From Rhabdophis nuchalis (Eukaryota; Chordata; Lepidosauria; Squamata; Natricidae): a DNA stretch of 64,000 nucleotides. The translations under genes were made by a program, and so were the position numbers. Below the pieces are notes generated by a model. The model did no database searches. It had not been told where the DNA came from and saw only the letters and a program-made list of their open reading frames with translations. Positions within the stretch are counted from its first letter, which is position 1. The number at the start of each line of letters is the position of its first letter. Positions 57,040 to 64,000 of this stretch are shown here, one piece after another. The stretch is from assembly GCA_039707465.1 (NCBI GenBank), contig CM077647.1, positions 46,960,110 to 47,024,109 on the forward strand. The letters run 5' to 3'.

Positions 57040-57400
57040 ACTCCAGAACTCCGAGTAACAGAGTTGGAACGGACCTTGGAGGGCTTCTAGTCCAACCCCT
57101 ACTTAGGCAAGAAACATTTCAGACAGATGGTTGTCCAATCTCTTCTTAAGAACTTCCAGTGTTGGAAGACCCACAGCTTCTAGAAGCAATTTGTTCCACT
57201 GATTAATTGTTCTGTCAGGAAGTTTTTCTTAGTTCTAGGTTACTCCTCGTTTAGTTTCCATCCACTGCTTCTTGTCCTGTCTTCAGGTGCTTTGGGGAAT
57301 AGCTTGACTTCCTTCTTTGTGGGAGTCCCTGAGATATTGGAACATTGCTATCATGTGACCATTAGTCCTTCTTTTCATTAGGCTAGACATACCCAATTTC
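57040..57400 (-). mobile_element. CR1 LINE 3' end, antisense, diverged
   Basis: aacagagttggaacggaccttggagggcttctagtccaacccc…ttccatccactgcttcttgtcctg matches the CR1 end at 37740, with small deletions. No frame left. Confidence 0.88.
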
Positions 57401-60400
57401 ATCACTCTTGTTTTCATTGCCTTTTTAAACAGGATTGCAAAAACTGTGATTATAGACCACACTGCATGGCTGACCTCTCTTAGAATTCTAGAATAGTTGT
57501 TGCATACTGTGGGAAATATCCAGTTTGTCTCTTAAAAATTCCAATATCTTCTCAAATTTCGACTTCTTTTGGTCCCACTCATTTTTGAATTATGGCTTTT
57601 GATTGCTCCACAAAACCAGTGTCACCTTTGAGTAGATAGAAACTGGACCTTCTTATGTCACGAGGCAAGAAATACACCTATGCAGATTCTCCAAACACCC
57701 TGTAGTCCACAAATACAACTGCTTAAAGGTCCCATCCTGTTCCTGAAATCTTCAGTGTGTGCAAGCCAGGAAAATATGTAATCCTATCTCATATACTTCA
57801 AGAAATTGGGAAGATTCTTTAAGTCTTAAAATAGCTGCATCTGTTGTGCACCTTTCTACTCCACCCTAAAATATTCTTCACGCACCAGTGAAATGCTCTA
57901 TTTAAGAATCCATGCCTTGTGAGTAATGAGGCTTCTGGATTGGGCTATTCTGGACTGACTAATTCAAAGGTTTTCTCCCGTGTTTAGGGCAGGATTAGAA
58001 ATATTGCCATGTAAAAATGACATTCCCTTAAAACGGATTAATAAAAGGATATATGTATATCTGCCTAATAGTGGAGAAGAGATATAAACAATGAAACGAA
58101 GACAGCTCTTGCTCACATTAATTCTAAAGCTTTAAAGCTTGAGAGCTTTCTTTCTTTCTTTCTTTTTTGGAAACAATAGAAACATTGAGCCAAGTGCAAT
58201 ATCTAAAGAAAAATGTACAAGACAAAAAAAGTGTAAATTATTCAGCGCTACTAAGTTTCTTTGTAGAATTATTTTGCATAAATATTGCCTAAACAAGGAC
58301 AGAAATAACCTTTCTTTTTAAAAAGTAATTATTTCTGTATGAGGAAATGGCTGGCATACTGCAGATATTTTTAAACGTCCATCGTTTTTGAATGTATCAC
58401 ATAATCCTTATTTAAAAGATTTAATGCAATTTGACTGAATAAAAATAATAATAAGCTAAACTTTCTACACTTTCAAAATGTAGATGTTTTGAAATAAAAT
58501 GATTAAGGTAAACAGTGAAATAAATAGATTTTTTGCATTAGGAATCAAATAAATTTGATACTAAATAAACCATGTTAAAAGTGGCTTGATTATTTGAATA
58601 GATTTGGGGAAGATAAAAGAGTGTGTTCATTTTAATATACCTTCAGAAATATTTTACTTCTTGATGATGACAGCAGCTCTTACTGACAACTATTAATACA
58701 TTATAAACACCCCATCAGAGTTATATAAAAACATGTCAGTTTTAAAGAGAACATCTTTGACAGCAAATTTTCTGATTGTGAAACAGCTGTGCCTCCAGTA
58801 CAATGCATTAAGTAGTTTATTCCTTTTAGATAGTTAAATTGTGCATGAAATGTTGCTGGCGCAAAGGCTCCAAATCTGGCCTGATTAACGAACATCTGTT
58901 ACATTGGAAAAATTCATGTCTACCCTAATTAGCTGTCAGGCTGATGTACATCAACCCTGATGGTGAGGGATCCGGTGCTGTTTAAGTCAAACAGGTTTCT
59001 CTCGTATCCTATCACCTGCCCTTTCAAATTTTTCCCTCTTTGATGCTGGGGTAATTAGAGATTATTGAAAATACAATAGAGCAGGTTATGGTCAGTTATA
59101 GTCCCATCTGTGCATTTTTTCTACCCACAAAACTTATGAACACACATGTGAAGTCAACTAAATAGCTTCAACCAAGCTAGTGTCTATCACTGTTGCACCT
59201 AATCTACTATTCAAAGCAATTTTAAAGTGATTTTAATGAGACCCCTGCACTTTAAGTGATTTCTGAATTATCTTTAAGACTAAGAGAACTTTTTATTTAC
59301 AAATCCATCTTTTAGGGGCAAATGAATGGTTTTCTATAGCTGTATATTCATTTGATTTTGGAAGGCAGGCAATAATTCTGAATTCAGGTTCTTTTAAAAT
59401 TAATTATTTCCGTAGTATTTTTCAGAATTTAATACATCCCCATGAGTACAATAAACTACTAAGATGAACCTGGAGAAAAAGTGACATATGTAGGGCATTT
59501 ATTTATACTTTTTAAAGTTATCATTTAGAAAATTATATACATTTGATTTGGCAATTTTGTGCATATGAATTGAATTTAGTAGAGCTAATTTGAAATGGAT
59601 ATAAGATAAAAGCATAAAACTATTTAGAAAACTAGGTCATGAACACATCTTAAAGCCTTTTTCAAACAGTTCAGAGGACATTGATATATATTTATTAAAT
59701 CATTGAACATGTCTTCTGGGAGCTAAATCCCATAGGACTCATGAGTGGCTGTGAACATTCTTTTCTGTTATGCTGAGTCTTCAGTAAGTTCTATACAAGT
59801 CTCAGTCACAGGCTTCTTGGCTATATGAATGAGCACATAAGGTTATTTCTGAGTGATCATACCATGGACCATTTATAGAAGAACATATGGTCAATAACCT
59901 GTAAAGTACGTGGCTCTGATTGAGGCATAATAGAGAAACAAACAAAATAAATGCATTGTATTTTGTCCTTTAGCTGTACCTTACATTGGGCCAACTATTT
60001 GCTTGCAATTTAGCTTTTCATAACTCTTTGTCACCTTCATACTTGAATACCATATCAGCAATTTCTTTTACATTTGTTCATTTTCTCATTCACTCTGATG
60101 GAAAAAATATAGTTCTAAATATTTTTAATTGATTTTCTTCAAAAAATAATAATGAGTGAATGTCTTCTGAATGATTGTAGCTCCTTATACTTACCTTAGA
60201 ATATAGCAAGGGTATGTATTTGAGTGGTTCGTACTTTATTCAACCATTGTCATCCAGAGCTCTGCAACCTTCTGAAACTTACTCTGCTACAATTAAATCT
60301 CTAAAGAAGATTATGGGGAACCTTCTGTCATACTTACCCAGCAGGGGAGATAACTAGATCATTGACCTTTTTTAGACAGAAAGGTTTAGATGTGGGCAGT

Positions 60401-60477
60401 CAGGAAGATATTAAGCAATGAGTGGGTAGTGAGAATAGAAGAAGAACAATATCTATGCTCCTCATATCTTGTTATGA
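57401..60477. other. Unassigned non-coding DNA
   Basis: No gene-like frame. 58340-59110 stands out as complex DNA and is listed separately. A (TTTC)n-like run lies at 58147-58165. Confidence 0.5.
58340..59110. other. Candidate conserved non-coding element / enhancer
   Basis: About 770 bp without repeat ends or microsatellites. It has many AT-rich homeodomain-type cores (taattagctgtc, ggtaattagagattattg, attaagtagtttatt) mixed with GC-containing words (gttgctggcgcaaaggctcc). This texture is typical of vertebrate developmental enhancers, but no alignment was possible here. Confidence 0.3.
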
Positions 60478-61090
60478 GAAAGGTAAAGATTTGCCCTGTC
60501 CATTTGTGTCCAACTCCAGAGCCAGTGTTCATCTTTGTTTCTTAGCCGAGGGAGCCAGCATTGTTTGGAGACATTTTCTGTGGTCATGTAGCCAACATGA
60601 CTATACTTTGAGGTACATGGAACAGAGTGACAGGAGATGGGGTAAGTAATAGGAACTCATTCCATCCTGCAGCACTTGGGTCTTGAACTAGAGATGAAAT
60701 GCTACCTGTTCAGGCCAGTTCACCTGAGCTGGTGGTAAAAAAAATGCTACCGGTTTGGGTGGACCGGTATTTCTGACAATCAACTGTGATGTGCAATTTA
60801 TATTAGCTAGAAAGCAGGATTTCCTGCTTTCTAGCTGATCTAAATTGTGTGGCACAGCGGATTCCTCCCCCTCGCTGTTCTGCTTACCTTTGCAGGCACA
60901 CTCGATAGCAGTCTCCACCCACCCACCCAGATGTCATCACATCCATTTTTGATGCTCTGCATGCACGGAAGGTCCCATTTGCGAACTGGTAGCGAAGATA
61001 AGTATATTTCACCCTGTCTTGAACCCAGGCTGTCACCTTTCCAATTGACAAAGTCAGTGTCTATAACCACTGAATCATTGTGCCTCCCCT
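60478..61090 (+). mobile_element. SINE-like interspersed repeat, split by a MITE
   Basis: aaaggtaaagatttgccctgtcc…gtgtccaactcc…gccgagggagccagcattgtttgg…ggtcatgtagccaacatgact resembles a common squamate SINE-like repeat. It breaks at tcttgaac (60688) and resumes at 61025 with ccaggctgtcacc…accactgaatcattgtgcctcccc. The family is recognised from memory only. Confidence 0.55.
60689..61016. mobile_element. hAT-type MITE, 328 bp (ACCGGT family), 8-bp TSD
   Basis: Flanked by exact TCTTGAAC at 60681-60688 and 61017-61024. The ends are gatgaaatgctacc and, in reverse, CAGGGTGAAATA. The interior includes accggtttgggtggaccggt and ctgttctgcttacctttgcag, the complement of the word in the copy at 53027-53287. 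No transposase. Confidence 0.85.
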
Positions 61091-61439
61091 TATAATGAGA
61101 GCAAATCCTCAAAAATATATGCAAATAATTTCTGACAGCCTGAGGAAAGTAAAAGTCTCATTTGCAGAGAAATAAAATCTTTAGGAAAGAGACAAAATTT
61201 GCAAAATGTTAATATAATGTACAGCTAAGTGGAGAGACTATTTAGTGCACTCAGAAAAGGTTTAATACCCACCCTTTTGGCTTGCATAGTTGCTGTATTG
61301 TAGTTATTTCCAATACTTCTTTGAAATGACAGTTTAGAACAAGAGCTTTGTAAACATTTTTTTTAATTGAGACAAGATTCCAAATTGCTTCACATAAAGA
61401 AAAATATCTTTCAAGATGTTGAGAAAGGCTTGTATTTCA
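61091..61439. other. Unassigned AT-rich DNA
   Basis: No feature seen. Confidence 0.5.
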
Positions 61440-61615
61440 GCTTCCTGTTGGATATGTTAGCATTTGTATTTAATTAAGCTTTTGTACTGTTTTAATACAT
61501 ACCTTAAATATTTTTAATTGAAAGGTAATGTAGCCTCCCAGAGTCACCTTGTATGGGAGATAGGTGGCATAAAAATTTAATAAATAAACAAACAAACAAA
61601 CAATAAATAAATCTA
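61440..61615 (+). mobile_element. Old L2-like LINE 3' end
   Basis: gcctcccagagtcaccttgtatgggagataggtggcataaaaatttaataaata has the 'cagagtc…gggagatagg-ggc-taaattt' 3' end, followed by an (AAAC/AAAT)n tail. No coding part left. Confidence 0.6.
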
Positions 61616-61684
61616 TAGATAACCTCATAGACTTGCTCCTTTATGGATGCAAAAGCCAAGAATTTCCCTTTAATGATTAGTTCA

Positions 61685-61850
61685 GAGGTGGGTTGCTCCT
61701 GGTTTGTCCTGGAACAGGTGAACCAGTAGTGGCAGTGGTGGAAGGCTCTGCCAACCCACCCGGACGCTTCTGTGCATGCGCAGAAGCTTCACATGCGCAA
61801 GCAAGCACATGCACATGTGCGAACAAATCAGTAGTAAAAATAATGGAAAC
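61685..61850. mobile_element. Partial MITE (ACCGGT-related)
   Basis: gaggtgggttgctcctggtttg…gaaccagtagtgg…gcatgcgcagaagcttcacatgcgcaagc…aaatcagtagtaaaaat resembles the MITE type at 53027 and 60689. The ends are decayed. Confidence 0.45.
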
Positions 61851-62944
61851 CCAACATTGGATCAGTTATATCACTGAGTATAACAGAAATATTAGCTGTG
61901 GTTTTGCATGGAATAGCCTATCTTTCAGTCAGTTTGACTAGGATTATTCCTCTGGTTTAATTCAGAACCTTTGATTTTCAACAATGATCTTTAAATACTG
62001 GGGCTGAGCCAGTAACTACCAAGGCAAGGCAAGCAATGCTATTAATATTTGTTATATTTCTTGAGTGCAAAATAATTTTATAAAGGGTTCTGTCTGGCTC
62101 TGAGTCTGCTTATCCCAACATTCATCCATGTTTGAAAGCAAAGTGGATTTAAAAGGGGAACTTAACTGCAAATCCCATACATGCCATCTGTTTAGCTTTT
62201 TGCATGTGATGGCATACATTCTAACTTGGCCATACATGATGTCATTTATAAATAGAAGTATGTTGTGTTTTTATCTTCCTTCTGTCTTCTTCATACTTTT
62301 AGTTCCTTTCCCTAGTTCCAAACTCAAAATCTCCCTAGTGGTACTGGCAATAAAAATCCTAAAAATGATGCTCAATTCTTGCTTATTTTTTCCCCATAGT
62401 TTGTTCCTAGAAAAAAACAAAACTAAAGTTGTTACAACTTTTAGTTTGTAATTACTATTATTTACATAGTATCTATTTACATAGTTTTGTTTTTGAAAAA
62501 ACATTAATAAATACTTATGGAGGAATGGCATGCAAATAGTGAATAGAGTTTGGTGATGACCTTCAAATTGGCAATGGACAAACTCTTGCCCACTTCAATT
62601 TTCAAAAGCTGCTAGTCATAATGAATAGAATACTTTTCAAAATCAATCTTTTGGGTACATATTATACCTGAAACAATATCATTGCCTTCTCACTAGAATC
62701 CGATGAGTCATTATAGAGAGAACAAGACCTTGCTGCAATCACATGATCTTGATGGTTATTGGTGAATGAATATACCTGTCATCTTTATTTCCAAACAAGA
62801 TCTAAAGAGATGTTTTTGCTGAATCTATAGGGTTTTTTTAGAGGAATACTTGATGTAGTTTTCCTCCATGCTAGATGGCAAATGTGCACCCAGTTTCAAA
62901 ACCAGTTTGAAACAGAACAACACTGTATGCTTTAAATAGTTACA
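61851..62944. other. Unassigned DNA
   Basis: No gene or named repeat seen. Short frames only. Confidence 0.5.
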
Positions 62945-63294
62945 TGGATGAGCCACAGTGATGCAGTGGCTAGTGTGCCATACTAGCCACTGCATCTGGG
63001 CACCACACACCCACCTCCCTTCCAGCCCCATGTGGTGCCCGGACGGTTTCGGCAGTGCTTAAGGTAGCCGCAGGCTCGAGTCCTCCGGCCGCTCGCTCGT
63101 TTGCTCGCTGTGGGATGAGGCACGTTACCTCCTCAGCTTACATGCCGGCCCCTCCGGGAAGCCCCGGAAAGTGCGCCGCTGTGGCCATCGGAAGGAGCTG
63201 CTGGAGGCGCGCTCGGCCATCCTCTGCCCAGGGGCTGCTCCCTCCTCCTCCTCTCCAGCCGACATGCTGGCTCCTCTGCTGCTTCCCAGGGGGG

Positions 63295-63371
63295 GGGAGA
63301 TAAAGACAGACACACAGAGAGACAGACTTAGAGAGACAGAAATGGAGAGAGGGAGGGAGAGACGGAATCAG

Positions 63372-63402
<31 letters not shown>

Positions 63403-63710
63403 GTGACAGAGATGGGTGGAGGGAGGAGAGAGAGACAGAGACAGATACAGAGAGAGAGAGAGAAACAGAGAAAGAGAAAGAAATAAAAATAGAAAAAGAA
63501 AGATGAATGGAGGGTGGGAGGGAGGGAGTGAAGGAAAGAAGGGGGAGGGAGGAGGAAGGGAAGGGTGAAAGAAGGAAGGAAGGAAAGAAAGAAAGAAAGA
63601 AAAAGAAAGAGATGGAGGGTAGGAGGGAGGGAAGGAAAGAAGGGAGGAAGGGGGAGGGAGGCAATGGAAGGAAGGAAAGGAAAGGAAAGGAAAGGAAGAA
63701 ATCTATTTTC
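63295..63710 (+). repeat. GAGA-type cryptic satellite in composite element 3
   Basis: gagagacagacagag and (AC)n (63371-63400), then agtgacagagatgggtggagggaggagagag, shared word for word with composite 2 (46781-46812). Grades into aaggaaagg repeats. Confidence 0.9.
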
Positions 63711-63918
63711 CTATTTCCTTCCACCTCAAGCTACTTGTTTGGTTAACCAGGTTAAAGATCTACTTTTCTCCCAGTGATCATTTCAAACGAATCACATCCT
63801 CTGAGTCATTTCCTGGATTCAAACCAGCATCCCAAAGAGTCATGGGCTGCCTTTATATATAACGAGTGCCCATAAATCCATTTTTACCATCTTCAGAAGA
63901 CCAATGACCAGCCAGAAA

Positions 63919-63980
63919 TGGAAGGGAGGAAGGAAGGAAGGAAGGAAGGAAGGAAGGAAGGAAGGAAGGAAGGAAGGAAG
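63919..63980 (+). repeat. (GGAA)n microsatellite
   Basis: About 14 units of GGAA. Confidence 0.97.
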
Positions 63981-64000
63981 AACTTATGACCACTATTGAG

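Larger units (their letters stand above)
62945..64000. mobile_element. Third composite GAGA/palindrome element, runs off the window
   Basis: From about 63050 the order is as in composite 2: ggcagtgcttaaggtagccgcaggc, ctcgctgtgggatgaggca, catgccggcccctccgggaagc, then the purine array, then gaacttatgaccactattgag (compare gaacgtatgaccacaactgag at 46908). A short inverted pair, agtggctagtgtgcc / ggcacactagccact-like (62964-62995), lies at its left side. The left end is unclear and the right end is outside. Confidence 0.75.

Overview
This window looks like intergenic or intronic DNA from a squamate reptile, more likely a snake than a lizard. The basis is its repeat mix: L2, CR1, BovB/RTE, L1, Rex1-like and R4/Dong LINEs, a Penelope element, hAT and mariner MITEs, and many AT-rich, GATA-type and (TATTG)n microsatellites. 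I found no convincing cellular exon, promoter, rRNA or genuine tRNA gene. Almost every real open frame is a retrotransposon ORF or its remnant.

Layout. 1-11430: an intact-frame L2 ORF2 (copy A, +), then an older L2 (copy B, +) split by an almost full-length L2 in the opposite orientation (copy C, -). 11455-18054: a degraded L1 ORF2 end, an L1-type fragment made of the ORF1 end joined straight to a 3' UTR, a Rex1-like LINE split by a 1.35-kb hAT element with a perfect 8-bp TSD, and an R4/Dong copy next to a (TTA)n array. 18055-26690: mostly unassigned AT-rich DNA with a CR1 3' end and a small MITE. 26700-28690: an antisense BovB broken by a mariner MITE and another LINE 3' end. 31105-35034: an L2 3' end, RTE and CR1 scraps, and three R4/Dong pieces lying in TAA-type trinucleotide repeats.

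35083-44640 is a deep nested stack on the minus strand: an unclassified LINE holds an L1 3' end and a CR1; the CR1 holds an ORF1-only L1-like element (20-bp TSD), which holds an L2 3' end; an intact-frame L2 (copy D, +) inserted 4 bp beyond. 45879-49972: a second composite hAT element (8-bp TSD), another hAT-like MITE, and L2 copy E (-). 53779-56113: a Penelope copy with inverted arms, followed by a cluster of tRNA-headed SINE copies in alternating orientation, all interleaved with microsatellites. 56165-64000: BovB and CR1 ends, a SINE-like repeat split by a MITE, candidate conserved non-coding DNA, and the start of a third composite GAGA/palindrome element that runs off the window.

The elements do not act together as a system. 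The autonomous LINEs would have supplied reverse transcriptase for their own copies, and possibly in trans for the ORF1-only element and the SINEs. The three most novel signals are the ORF1-only (HAL1-like) L1 family, the palindrome plus GAGA-satellite core shared by two hAT elements with different ends, and the inverted SINE cluster. All family names come from recognising motifs by eye, without any database search.
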